Positions 43,406-52,895 of a stretch of DNA of 53,756 nt are shown here, piece after piece (the stretch's first letter is position 1; every line of letters starts with the position of its first letter). Source of the DNA: Hyphomicrobiales bacterium (GTDB lineage Bacteria > Pseudomonadota > Alphaproteobacteria > Rhizobiales > JAJFHC01); contig JAJFHC010000024.1 of assembly GCA_021775835.1 (NCBI GenBank), forward strand, positions 1 through 53,756, given 5' to 3'. A program made the translations under genes and the position numbers. The notes under the pieces are model-generated. The model ran no database searches. It saw nothing but the letters and a program-made list of their open reading frames with translations, and was not told where the DNA came from.

Positions 43406-46400
43406 ATGCGCGCCCTTACTCAGTTTGCCCTCGACAACCGCATGGCCTGCCTGCTGGCCGTGCTTGTCATCATGCTCGCCGGTCCGGTCAGTTTTCAGTC
43501 ACACCCCTCACGGGAAGACCCGGCGATTACGATCCGTTCGGCGGTCGTCACAGCCCAGTTCCCCGGCATGTCACCGGAGCGCATTGAAAACCTGATCACC
43601 AAGAAGCTGGAAGAGAAGGTTCGCGAGATGCCCGAGGTCGACTCTATCGTGTCGATTTCAAGCACCGGCAACACCACCATCAAGATCGAACTGCACGACC
43701 GGTACTTCAACATCGCACCGATCTGGCAGGATCTGCGAAACAAGATGAAGGACGTTGCCGGGGATCTGCCGGACGGCACACTCGGGCCTTTTGTCAATGA
43801 CGATTACGGCAATGTCGCCATGGCGACCATTGCGATTACGGCCGAAGGCTTTTCCCTGGCCGAGATGAGAACCACTGCACGCGCACTCCGGGACCGGCTG
43901 TATTCCGTAAAGGGTGTCAGCAAGATTGAGCTTTTCGGTGTTGAGCCAGAGCGGATTTTCGTCGAATTCTCAAACGCCCGCCTGGCACAACTGGGGCTCT
44001 CTCCCCAGAGTCTCGTCGACACCCTGCAACAGCAGAACATAGTTCTGCCTGGCGGTAAGGTCGAGGCCGGCAAGGTTTCGTTCTCAATCGAACCCACCGG
44101 CAACTTTGAAGCCGTTTCGGAAATCGGCGCTGTACCGATCGAACTTCCAAATGATACTGGACAAGTCGTGTATCTGCGGGATTTCGCAACAATATCACGC
44201 AGTTATGTGGACCCTCCAAAGGCACCCGCATTCTTCAACGGGAAACCTGCCATTGTTCTCGGCGTGTCCATGGTCGACCAGTTCGATGCCCTGGCCTTCG
44301 GCGAGGCAATGGGGAAACGCATAACCGAACTCGAAAACACCCTGCCCATCGGCTTCACGCTTTCGCTCGCCACATTTCAGCCAGCAGACATTTCCAATGC
44401 GTTGAACGGCGTCATGTCCAATCTGTATCAGACAATCGCCATTGTTCTGGTCGTTGTCATGGTGTTTCTGGGTTGGCGTCTGGGCCTGATTGTCGGGATC
44501 ATGGTGCCTTTGACCATGCTGCTTTCAATCCTCGTCATGCGCTATATGGGCATCGAACTTGAGCGCATGTCCCTCGCCTCCCTGATTATCGGCCTGGGAC
44601 TACTGGTCGACAACGGCATTGTCGTCGCCGAGGAGATCTCCATCCGGCTTTCGATCGGCATGGATCGCCGCGAAGCCGTCATCTCAACCGGTCAGGACCT
44701 CGCCCTCCCGTTGCTCAGTTCGAGTCTGACGACGATCCTGGCTTTCATGCCACTCATGCTGGCGGAGAACACGGCCGGCGAATATACGCGTTCCCTCTCT
44801 CTGGTTATCGCGATCGCCCTGCTCGGCTCGTGGCTTCTGGCCATGACAATCACGCCGTTGTGCTGTTATTGGTTCGCCAAGACACCTGAACCAATCGACG
44901 AGAAAACAGCCTATTCCAGCCGGTTCTTCGACACCTACCGTTCAATTCTGACGACCGTTCTTGGCCATCGGTTGATTTCCCTGGGCGTCGTGCTTGCAAG
45001 CCTCGTTGGCGGCCTCTGGCTGTTTCAGTTTGTACCGAAAATTTTCTTCCCAGCCTCCGAGCGCGCGCAATTCCAAGTTTATCTGGACCTGCAGGTCGGC
45101 GTAAACACCCATGCAACACTGGAAAGCACTGCTCGATTCAACAAGTGGATCAATGACCGGAAACTCAACCCCGAGGTTACCAGCACAGTCTCTTATGTCG
45201 CCTCCGGCGGGCCACGATTTTTCCTGTCTCTAAATCCCAACGACCCTGATCCGCATCGTGTGTTTGTTCTGGTCAACACCACCGGTCCCGAAGCAAACGG
45301 AGTGTTGATCAATCGCGTCCGGCAACACTTGCTGGCACAGTTTCCCGAGGTACGCGGCGAAGTAAAACCCTTATCCATGGGGCCTGGCGAAGCCGGCCTC
45401 CTGCAATTCCGGATTTACGGTCCTGAAACCGGAAAATTGGCCGAACTCAACGAAGCATTGCAATCGGCAATCCGTGAAATTCCCGGTACACGCGATCTAA
45501 AGGACGATTGGGAAAACCGTACGATCAAGGTCATGGTCAAGGTTGACCAGGCGCGGGCACGCCGTGTGGGGCTCTCATCCCAGACCATCGCCCAGGCCCT
45601 CAATGCCGCCCTTTCCGGCACTGCCGTAACCGATTACCGCGAAGGCGACACCGCCATTCCCGTGGTGCTCAGGGCCGTTGAAGAAGACCGCGCCAATCTC
45701 GACCGCATTCGCACGCTCTCAATAATGTCCACATCCGGCGAGGCAATTCCCCTGTTGCAGGTCGCCGACTTTTCCGGTGAACCGCAATTCTCCCAGATTC
45801 GCCGTCGCAACCTAGAGCGCGCTATCACCGTATCCGTCAAGCATGCGTCCATGACCGCAACCGAGTTCTACGCCGTCCTGAAACCTGCCGTGGACAAGAT
45901 CGTGTTACCGGCCGACTATCGGATCGAACCCGCCGGTGAAATCAAGGACAGCGGCGAGGCCCAGTCAGCGCTCTTCGCAAACATGCCTCTGGCGCTGGCG
46001 CTGATCCTGTTCATTCTGGTCCTGCAGTTCAAGGGTTACCGCAAACCGGCCATCATACTTTCGGTCATTCCACTGACCTTGATAGGGGTATCCATCAGCC
46101 TGCTGATCGCACCCGGTGCCGTCTTCGGGTTCATGGCAATGATGGGACTGCTGTCGCTGGCCGGCATCATTATCAATAACGCCATCGTGCTCATAGACCG
46201 CATCGACACCGAACTCGAACGCGGCGCAACGCCGGCCGACGCCATTGTAGAGGCTTCCGTCAAGCGATTGCGTCCGATCCTCATGACCACGTTGACCACC
46301 ATACTGGGACTCGCGCCGATCATCGTTTCGGGCGACGTCCTGTTTTACGATCTGGCCATTGTCGTAGCCGGTGGCCTGGCGGCCGGTACTTTGCTAACGC

Positions 46401-46453
46401 TGGGTGTTGTGCCGGTATTGTTCAGTTTGTTCTACCGGGTTGAGCATCCGTGA
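43406..46453 (+). CDS. RND efflux transporter permease
   Basis: This 1015-residue protein has the AcrB-like duplicated layout: one N-terminal helix, a large periplasmic domain, six helices (starting with IVLVVVMVFLGW), a second periplasmic loop and six more. The proton relay pair (GLGLLVDNGIVVAEE) is in helix 4, and the second-half LSLAGIIINNAIVLIDRID matches. Length and lack of heavy-metal motifs suggest an HAE-1-like drug or lipid exporter; the substrate is unknown. It is translated from a GACC-ATG start 8 bp after the adaptor. Confidence 0.94.
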   Translation: MRALTQFALDNRMACLLAVLVIMLAGPVSFQSHPSREDPAITIRSAVVTAQFPGMSPERIENLITKKLEEKVREMPEVDSIVSISSTGNTTIKIELHDRYFNIAPIWQDLRNKMKDVAGDLPDGTLGPFVNDDYGNVAMATIAITAEGFSLAEMRTTARALRDRLYSVKGVSKIELFGVEPERIFVEFSNARLAQLGLSPQSLVDTLQQQNIVLPGGKVEAGKVSFSIEPTGNFEAVSEIGAVPIELPNDTGQVVYLRDFATISRSYVDPPKAPAFFNGKPAIVLGVSMVDQFDALAFGEAMGKRITELENTLPIGFTLSLATFQPADISNALNGVMSNLYQTIAIVLVVVMVFLGWRLGLIVGIMVPLTMLLSILVMRYMGIELERMSLASLIIGLGLLVDNGIVVAEEISIRLSIGMDRREAVISTGQDLALPLLSSSLTTILAFMPLMLAENTAGEYTRSLSLVIAIALLGSWLLAMTITPLCCYWFAKTPEPIDEKTAYSSRFFDTYRSILTTVLGHRLISLGVVLASLVGGLWLFQFVPKIFFPASERAQFQVYLDLQVGVNTHATLESTARFNKWINDRKLNPEVTSTVSYVASGGPRFFLSLNPNDPDPHRVFVLVNTTGPEANGVLINRVRQHLLAQFPEVRGEVKPLSMGPGEAGLLQFRIYGPETGKLAELNEALQSAIREIPGTRDLKDDWENRTIKVMVKVDQARARRVGLSSQTIAQALNAALSGTAVTDYREGDTAIPVVLRAVEEDRANLDRIRTLSIMSTSGEAIPLLQVADFSGEPQFSQIRRRNLERAITVSVKHASMTATEFYAVLKPAVDKIVLPADYRIEPAGEIKDSGEAQSALFANMPLALALILFILVLQFKGYRKPAIILSVIPLTLIGVSISLLIAPGAVFGFMAMMGLLSLAGIIINNAIVLIDRIDTELERGATPADAIVEASVKRLRPILMTTLTTILGLAPIIVSGDVLFYDLAIVVAGGLAAGTLLTLGVVPVLFSLFYRVEHP

Positions 46454-46592
46454 ACAAAAGACCCTGGCACACTAAAAATTTCCAGTTAACTGGCCAAAAG
46501 GAATTCGAGCCTGGATCGATGTCGGCGTGCAGACATACGCCAGAAGGGTAGACAACAGACCCAAACTTCGCCGCAGGTCTCGCGGTCCTGTT

Positions 46593-47582
46593 TCAATCTG
46601 GCGATGTCAAATTAATCCTGGGTGAAAACTGGTTGATTTTTTCCAGTTCGTCGGAAGAAAAATGCAGCCTCAAAACACCAATTATATTTTCGCTCGGAAA
46701 CAATTCATCCCCATTGTTGGAAAAAAACGCTTCAATCGCATCCATTTTTGCTTTGGCCGCCAAGTTGACGGCGCCTTTTCGTTGGTCATTCTGGTAAACT
46801 GAAATGACCTGTTCTTTATACCACGCGTTCTTATTGTGTATGCCGCGATACAAAAGTGGCTCTTCTAAAAACAATGTCCCTCCCATCATATGGTTAGCCA
46901 AAGAGAGATAAGAGTCGGCGTTATCGCAGTATTCGAGCTTGCGATGAGGTCTAAGTAAATTGACAGCATCTCGCCGAAACACCAAAGACGAAGTCGATGT
47001 CCAATACCAACCTGTGCAATCAGGTGCGAAATACGTGAGGTTATCTGCGGCGCAGTCCCCACTCCGGTGAATTGGTTCACCACCGCTGTCTCCAGGGCCG
47101 CCAATTCTATTGTGGATGATTGTTTGGGTCAGGACATCGCCACCGGCACGCCTAAGTGCTTGGTCGCAGCAAGCTATCGGAGCGTAAACGTATCGATTCA
47201 GGTGTGCCTTGAGCATCTTCTCCAGAAAGTCGGATGCATAACAATCGTCAGGATCAAGAAGGCAGACGAATTCTGCGCGGGTTTCGTCCAAGCCACGAAA
47301 AAAGCTCGGCACTTGTCCGATGTTTTGTTTGTTTTGAATCAGCCTTATCCGCGAGTCATTGATATCTTTTACCGACGCCTGAAGCCTGCTGTACTCGTTT
47401 TCTGTGGAAGCATCGTCTACTATGACACACTCAAACCTTTCGTGCGTTTGGCTGACCACTGACCTCAGACACTGACCAATGTGATCTGAGTAATTGTGAT
47501 GCGCGATGATGATTCCACAACGAGGCAAGTCTTGCCGGAACACGCTAGTCTCCCCCAACAACACTGAATCTTCAACAGCCAC
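46593..47582 (-). CDS. Glycosyltransferase family 2
   Basis: The 329-residue protein has the GT-A fold start CGIIIAHHNYSDHIGQCLRSVVSQTHERFECVIVDD (broken here into its main blocks), then the nucleotide-sugar/metal block FVCLLDPDDCYASDFLEKML. It would transfer sugars from a nucleotide donor to an envelope polysaccharide or a protein. The acceptor is not shown. It is AT-richer than its left neighbours and is divergent from the next two glycosyltransferases. Confidence 0.88.
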   Translation of the reverse strand: MAVEDSVLLGETSVFRQDLPRCGIIIAHHNYSDHIGQCLRSVVSQTHERFECVIVDDASTENEYSRLQASVKDINDSRIRLIQNKQNIGQVPSFFRGLDETRAEFVCLLDPDDCYASDFLEKMLKAHLNRYVYAPIACCDQALRRAGGDVLTQTIIHNRIGGPGDSGGEPIHRSGDCAADNLTYFAPDCTGWYWTSTSSLVFRRDAVNLLRPHRKLEYCDNADSYLSLANHMMGGTLFLEEPLLYRGIHNKNAWYKEQVISVYQNDQRKGAVNLAAKAKMDAIEAFFSNNGDELFPSENIIGVLRLHFSSDELEKINQFSPRINLTSPD

Positions 47583-47998
47583 AATGGCACCCCCTTGTTT
47601 GTCTCGCCCTACAATTTCGACCCAACGCCAGCATTGTCACGATCACCCCGGCAACTGTCGATGAAATTTGCCCGTGGTAACACGTCTGTCCATTTTGCAA
47701 AAGAGTGTGGACTTCGACACTGTTCTGTTTCCACTTTGGAATGATATTGGGTTATCCACGGACACCAAGTCCGGTCGGATTGCGATCTTCCGACCGATGC
47801 GGAACACAAGGCAGACACGCGCATGGATATGGTGAAAGTGTTACAAAAAGGATGGCATGTTTTCGCTCAGTCATTACAGAGGGTCAGGTTAGTTGCCAGA
47901 TAGAGAAGATCTTTTGCCACCGAGGGGCAGATGGGCGTCAGGGGACCAGTTGTGGAAAATCCGTTCCCACGGCAGTTGCGGCTTGCGAGTGCTTTAAC
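47583..47998. other. Non-coding gap between divergent glycosyltransferase genes
   Basis: About 415 bp with an open frame running into the next gene from 47705 but no codon pattern or ribosome-binding site to support it. The gap should hold divergent promoters. No repeat or terminator is obvious. Confidence 0.35.
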
Positions 47999-48973
47999 AT
48001 GAAGATTACGGTTGGCGTGACCACCCACAACAGAGCGCGGTCGCTGGAAAGGTTGATGGAGTCATTCGAAAAGTTGAGCCTTTCAAATCTTGAATCGGTC
48101 GAGTTTGTGATTGCCGTCAATGCCTGCACGGACGACAGCCTCGATGTCCTTAGAAAGTTTCAACGCAAACTTCCGCTCAAAATCGTCGTCGAGAAAAGCC
48201 TTGGGATTTCCTATGGAAGAAACGCTGTCGTTGAGAATGCCACCGGCGACGTGATGCTCTGGACCGACGATGACAACTCCGTCAGTTCAAACTGGGTCGA
48301 GGAGTATGCCAAACTTTTCGAACGTCATCCTGACAGCACGTTTTTTGGCGGTCCAATCGAACCGATATTTGAAGGTGAACACCAACCGGCGTGGCTGAAC
48401 GCCGCGATTAGGCACGTACCGTCTACATTTGCGATACTCAATCTGGGTCCGGAAGCCAGGCCATTCATTGCTGAGGACTGGGAGGCGCCTTATGGTGCCA
48501 ACATGGCCATGCGAGCCAGCGTGTTCGGGAATCGGTCATTCGACATCAACTTGGGGCGCGTTGGGCGTAGTAAATTGTCTGGTTCCGAGGAAACCTTGTT
48601 GTTTGGCGCCCTCCAGTCTGCCGGTCACATTGGTTGGTGGTCGCCCAAGCCTATCGTGAAACACTGGATAGATCAGGATCGGCAAACTCTAAAGTTTTTG
48701 AAGACAAAATACTGGCATGATGGTCAGGATGAGTTCGCTGTTGTTTCACAGGAAGAAAGATCCGACCGATTTGCAACATCGTTGCGGTTGCGGCGACGGC
48801 GGGCGTTCAAGTTTTGGCTGTCTTATCTGGGAGCAAGGCTCAGAGGCGAATCTGATGAGTGGATTCCGGCATTTCACGAATACAACTTGGAACGCGGACG
48901 CATTTTCTATGTAACCCGTCATGGGCGTTCAAGAGATCAAGCGGAAAACGCCTATGGCCAGCGACAGAGCTAA
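47999..48973 (+). CDS. Glycosyltransferase family 2
   Basis: Starting at the ATG at 47999 (MKITVGVTTHNRARSLERLM) the protein has 324 residues; the frame is open upstream but has no start context, and this start lines up with the GT-A fold. The metal-binding block LWTDDDNSVSSNWVEEY contains the DxD motif, and FFGGPIEPIF and MAMRASVF match the GT2 acceptor side. It overlaps the next gene by 20 bp, so the two are one transcript. Confidence 0.85.
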   Translation: MKITVGVTTHNRARSLERLMESFEKLSLSNLESVEFVIAVNACTDDSLDVLRKFQRKLPLKIVVEKSLGISYGRNAVVENATGDVMLWTDDDNSVSSNWVEEYAKLFERHPDSTFFGGPIEPIFEGEHQPAWLNAAIRHVPSTFAILNLGPEARPFIAEDWEAPYGANMAMRASVFGNRSFDINLGRVGRSKLSGSEETLLFGALQSAGHIGWWSPKPIVKHWIDQDRQTLKFLKTKYWHDGQDEFAVVSQEERSDRFATSLRLRRRRAFKFWLSYLGARLRGESDEWIPAFHEYNLERGRIFYVTRHGRSRDQAENAYGQRQS

Positions 48974-50294
48974 CAAGTCGAAGATCTCAATACGGGGAAA
49001 TCCCGTACACAAAGCGAAAAAACACGGTCACGAAGCAAAGCCCCTGGCGTTGGTTATCGGAATGCCCTGGTTCCGCTCGGGCACCGGAACTGTCATGCAG
49101 TCCCAGATCACGTACTTCAACCAGCTCGATTGGCGCACGACGTTCGTCTGCGTACCGAGGTTTCCGGACGATTTCTCTCCACCAAGCAAGATGCTTGCCC
49201 ACTATCGACAAGCGGCCGAACTGGGTGCCGATGATTTGCATTTCGCAGATTACTGGCCGCATGAATTTCGCCAGAAAGAAACTTCGTTGCGACGCATACG
49301 CAACCGCCTGTCCCAGATTCGTGAAGACGCTCTTCAATCATCATTGAAGACGGCGAGCGATAGTGAAATTTCACCAGACCTGCAAGACACCTTGTCTAGC
49401 ACGCAAGTCGGCGTGATCTTAATTAATCACGTATACGCAATACCATTCGGGATGAAGATTGTTGAGTATTTGAAACGCCAAGGAAAGCGCGCACCCATTA
49501 TTTCTGTTACGCACGATGTACAGACGCTCATCATGATCGACAACGATCAGATACCCGGCACATCGAACGAATTGGCGTTTGAAGAACTTTCCGAATTTCG
49601 AACCGAGCTCAAGTTTCTGGAAAAATCTGACGCTCTTGTTCATGTAAGTGACGTCGACAAGGCGTTCTTTATGAAAAGACTTCCTGACCTCCCGCAAACC
49701 ACAGTGTATCCCTATGTCGCCCCCATCCGAGCGGCTCTGAGTGGTCGCGACCGACCTGCTGAGGCTGGGTTCATTTTTGTCGGTGTTGAGCACATTGCTA
49801 ACGTGAAAGCCCTGGAATGGTTTTATGAAAACGTTTGGCCAAGATTTGGGGAAACCTCGCCCAAAATAAGCATAATTGGAAGTGTGTCCGACAAGTTCAG
49901 CCAACATTGCCCCGATATCTTCCAAAAACACCGATCACATTTCCTTGGCCATGTTGACGACCTCGCGCCTCACTATGCGGCAGCTGCTGCCGTTTTGGCG
50001 CCCATGGTGAGCGGTCGCGGCATCTCCGTTAAGACCATCGAAGCCGTCGGCGCTGGCAAACCAGTTGTCGGAATGCCTCACGCTTTTCGCGGAATTGCAT
50101 CCGATATGATTGACGAATGTGGCATCGAAGTTGCTGAAACGGCAGATGAATTTGCGGATCTGATGACGCGTGCCCTGACCAATCCAGAGCCTATGCGCGT
50201 CGCCAGTCAGAAATTGCACGAACGCCTGTTTCAATACGATACATTTGTATCGAGCATGGACCGCGCATTGAAGAGTGTCGGCATCCAGGTTTAG
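48954..50294 (+). CDS. Glycosyltransferase family 4-like
   Basis: The start at 48954 (MASDRANKSKISIRG) overlaps the previous gene by 20 bp and gives 446 residues; an ATG at 48921 is also possible. The GT-B layout is visible: an N-terminal donor-independent half (LALVIGMPWFRSGTG), and a C-terminal half with FIFVGVEHIANVKALEWFYE and the nucleotide-sugar block SGRGISVKTIEAVGAGKPVVG. It should act with the upstream GT2 on the same glycan. Confidence 0.85.
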   Translation: MASDRANKSKISIRGNPVHKAKKHGHEAKPLALVIGMPWFRSGTGTVMQSQITYFNQLDWRTTFVCVPRFPDDFSPPSKMLAHYRQAAELGADDLHFADYWPHEFRQKETSLRRIRNRLSQIREDALQSSLKTASDSEISPDLQDTLSSTQVGVILINHVYAIPFGMKIVEYLKRQGKRAPIISVTHDVQTLIMIDNDQIPGTSNELAFEELSEFRTELKFLEKSDALVHVSDVDKAFFMKRLPDLPQTTVYPYVAPIRAALSGRDRPAEAGFIFVGVEHIANVKALEWFYENVWPRFGETSPKISIIGSVSDKFSQHCPDIFQKHRSHFLGHVDDLAPHYAAAAAVLAPMVSGRGISVKTIEAVGAGKPVVGMPHAFRGIASDMIDECGIEVAETADEFADLMTRALTNPEPMRVASQKLHERLFQYDTFVSSMDRALKSVGIQV

Positions 50295-50329
50295 TTTTGC
50301 CCGGCAAAACAGAGTTCTCGGTCAAATGA

Positions 50330-51493
50330 TTACAACACAAACCCATCCGGGCTTAGCCGTTTGGCGACCTCTTCCAGCATCACCTCAGTGGCCCCCCCTC
50401 CGATCGCTTGCACTCGCGCATCCCGCGTCATGCGTTCGATGGGCGTGCCCTCCATATAGCCAAAACCGCCGTGAAACTGCTGACAATCGTACATGACCCT
50501 GTTGACCAGCCCGCCACAAAGGGCCTTCAGCATGGAGACTTCCCGAACCACCTCCTGGCCCTGAGCAGCCCGCCAGGCGGTCTCATGGACAAAACTGCGC
50601 GCAGCGGCCACTTCCGAAGTGAGCTGCGCAATCCGATTCCGGATCACCGGCTGCTGCCATAGCGACTTGCCAAAGGCCGGCCGGTTGAGCGTGTATTCCA
50701 GGGTCATCTCCAGCGCCTTGGTTGCCTCGCCTACGGCCTGTGCCGCAAGCGACAGACGCTCGTTCTGGAAGTTTCGCATCACCGCATAGAAACCGTTGTT
50801 GATCTCACCCAGGACCCGCGACTCGGGGATCCGGCAGTCTTCGAGCACAAGCTCCGCTGTATCCGAAGAACGCCAACCCATCTTGTCCAGCGTCCGCGCG
50901 ACCGAAAATCCAGGCGTCCCCTTCTCCACGATGAACATCGAAATGCCGCGCGAGCCTTTCGCCTGGGTATCCGTGCGAGCAGCGATGAAATAAAGATCGG
51001 CGTGAACCCCGTTTGTTATGTAGATTTTGGACCCGTTGAGCACCCAGTCACCGCCGTTCTTGACAGCGCGGGTTTTCATGGCCGCCACATCGGACCCAGC
51101 GTCGGGCTCGGTGATCCCGACCGCGGTGATCATGTCACCCGAAATAACTGCCGGCATGAACGCGGCAAGTTGTTCCGGACTGCCGGCGTTGGCTAAGTGA
51201 GGTGATGCCATATCGGTGTGGACCAGAACCGTAATCGCAAAGCCGCCATAGGTTGACCGTCCAAGCTCTTCCGAAAGAACAGCAGTGCCGCGATAGTCCA
51301 TTTCCGATCCGCCGAACTGCTCCGGGTAACGCAACCCGAAGAACCCCAGTTCACCCATCTTCCGGAGAACCGGTCTTGGGACAAAACCTTGTTTTTCCCA
51401 CGCATCGCCGTGCGGCTCGACCTCTTCACGCACAAACCGGCGCACCTGATCCTGGAGCATGACATGTTCTTCATCGAGGAAGGGGGAGTTCAT
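50330..51493 (-). CDS. Acyl-CoA dehydrogenase
   Basis: The start at 51493 (MNSPFLDEEHVMLQDQVRRF) gives 387 residues; the longer frame overlaps the GST gene. The FAD-binding and substrate blocks are typical: ITEPDAGSDVAAMKTRAV, then WVLNGSKIYITNGVHADL, and a C-terminal QFHGGFGYMEGTPIERMTRDARV, where the Glu of YMEG is the usual catalytic base position of a class of these enzymes. It oxidises an acyl-CoA between C2 and C3 and passes electrons to ETF. It is 17 bp from the GST gene and probably co-transcribed with it and the SDR. Confidence 0.93.
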   Translation of the reverse strand: MNSPFLDEEHVMLQDQVRRFVREEVEPHGDAWEKQGFVPRPVLRKMGELGFFGLRYPEQFGGSEMDYRGTAVLSEELGRSTYGGFAITVLVHTDMASPHLANAGSPEQLAAFMPAVISGDMITAVGITEPDAGSDVAAMKTRAVKNGGDWVLNGSKIYITNGVHADLYFIAARTDTQAKGSRGISMFIVEKGTPGFSVARTLDKMGWRSSDTAELVLEDCRIPESRVLGEINNGFYAVMRNFQNERLSLAAQAVGEATKALEMTLEYTLNRPAFGKSLWQQPVIRNRIAQLTSEVAAARSFVHETAWRAAQGQEVVREVSMLKALCGGLVNRVMYDCQQFHGGFGYMEGTPIERMTRDARVQAIGGGATEVMLEEVAKRLSPDGFVL

Positions 51494-51510
51494 CTGAAGC
51501 GCATCCTGGT

Positions 51511-52131
51511 TTATGACAGCGGTATCATGACGTGCGTCTTGTATGCCGGGCGTTGTTGCAAGTTGTGGTACCAACGCTCAACGTTCTCAAGGGGTGGCCG
51601 TTCGACCCCGAGATTCATGTATCGCCAGGTTGCCGCCCCCACTGGAATGTCTGCCATGGTGAAACCATTGCCAAGGACGAACGCCTTACCTTCAAGCTGA
51701 GCGTCGAGAATCTTGAACGTTTGACCAAGGTTTTCCGCCTGAGATGCACGTTTTTCAAGATCCTGCTGGGCCGGATGACCTCTCACCAACCCCCAGAAAA
51801 GCGGCGTCAGGTCGGCAAGAATTGTGGTCACCTTCCACTCCATCCACTGATCGGCGATCGCCCGCTGGAACGCATCGTGTGGACAAAGCGAGCCCATAGC
51901 GTGTTTTGCGCACAAATAACGCACTATTGTTTGGGACTCCCACAGAGCGTGGCCGTCTTCTTCCAGAACCGGTATCAGGCGGTTGGGATTCTTCGCACCA
52001 TAGGCGTCCGTGTCGAGTCCACCGAATTCCCCACCCACGTCGACCCTCACATGAGGCAGCTCCAGTTCCCCCAGGGTCCACATGACTTTCTGCACATTGA
52101 TTGAATTGGGGCGTCCCCAGATCTTGATCAT
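51511..52131 (-). CDS. Glutathione S-transferase family protein
   Basis: This 206-residue protein has a thioredoxin-like N-terminal domain (KIWGRPNSINVQKVMWTLGEL, with Ser/Asn at the catalytic position of theta/beta-like GSTs), the cis-Pro stretch NRLIPVLEEDGHALWESQTIVRYL and an all-helical C-terminal domain. Isomerisation or dehalogenation of an activated acid is possible, but not shown. It is in an apparent operon with the acyl-CoA dehydrogenase and the SDR. Confidence 0.9.
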   Translation of the reverse strand: MIKIWGRPNSINVQKVMWTLGELELPHVRVDVGGEFGGLDTDAYGAKNPNRLIPVLEEDGHALWESQTIVRYLCAKHAMGSLCPHDAFQRAIADQWMEWKVTTILADLTPLFWGLVRGHPAQQDLEKRASQAENLGQTFKILDAQLEGKAFVLGNGFTMADIPVGAATWRYMNLGVERPPLENVERWYHNLQQRPAYKTHVMIPLS

Positions 52132-52154
52132 ATTGTCTGCGTTTCCTTTCGTAA

Positions 52155-52865
52155 TCAGAATTTTTCAACCCACGGGCGCAATTCCATCTCCCAGGTCCAG
52201 GCGCTCCGGTTCTGGCGAAGAACGTCCATGTAACTCTGTGCAATCGCATCCGGGTCAAGCATCGAGTCCGGATTGTCGGATGCATCAACGCGTTCGCTGC
52301 GCTGAGGGTTACGGATGCCACCGTCAATTACGAAATGCGCCACATGAATATTTTTCGGCTGAAGTTCCCGCGCCATACTCTGGGCTAGTCCCCGGAGCGC
52401 AAACTTGCCCATGGCAAACGACGACGAATTGGCATAGCCCTTAACACTGGCGGAGGCGCCTGTGAACAACACCGCGCCCTGTCCCAGTTCAAGCATTCCC
52501 CGAACCGACTGCTGAGCCACAAGGAAACCACCGAATGCCGTCACAGCAAGGGCCTTTTCCACTTCTCCCGGATCCAATTCAACCAACGGGCCCCGTGCCC
52601 GGGCGCTGGGGTTGTAGACCACCACATCAGGGATTCCGGTAGCCTCAGAAACATCTCGGAAAAGCCGTTCCACGTCCTTGGGCGATGAGGCATCACAAGT
52701 AAAACTCGCGGCCCCCAGTTCCGAACACAGATCGTCAAGTTTATCTGTGTTGCGGGCCGCGAGTGAAACCGTCAGACCTTCGTCGCGCATGGCCCGTGCA
52801 AGGGATCCACTCAGGCCGCTTCCCGCGCCTACGACGAGAGCGGACTTATAGTTCATGTTCGCCAT
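52155..52865 (-). CDS. Short-chain dehydrogenase/reductase
   Basis: The 236-residue protein has the SDR cofactor block ALVVGAGSGLSGSLARAM, VVYNPSAR in place of the usual NNAG, and GASASVKGYANSSSFAMGKFAL. The Tyr of the usual YxxxK is replaced by Ser-Phe (SFAMGK), while the Lys remains. The lack of Tyr may mean an atypical or inactive catalytic site. It starts the ACAD-GST-SDR operon. Confidence 0.85.
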   Translation of the reverse strand: MANMNYKSALVVGAGSGLSGSLARAMRDEGLTVSLAARNTDKLDDLCSELGAASFTCDASSPKDVERLFRDVSEATGIPDVVVYNPSARARGPLVELDPGEVEKALAVTAFGGFLVAQQSVRGMLELGQGAVLFTGASASVKGYANSSSFAMGKFALRGLAQSMARELQPKNIHVAHFVIDGGIRNPQRSERVDASDNPDSMLDPDAIAQSYMDVLRQNRSAWTWEMELRPWVEKF

Positions 52866-52895
52866 CAGAACCTCCTTGCATGTGATTCAAACTGA

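Noticed and set aside
46482..46493. Perfect 12-bp palindrome CCAGTTAACTGG after the efflux operon
   Set aside because: It has no loop and no T-run, and single palindromes of this size are expected by chance in 50 kb.
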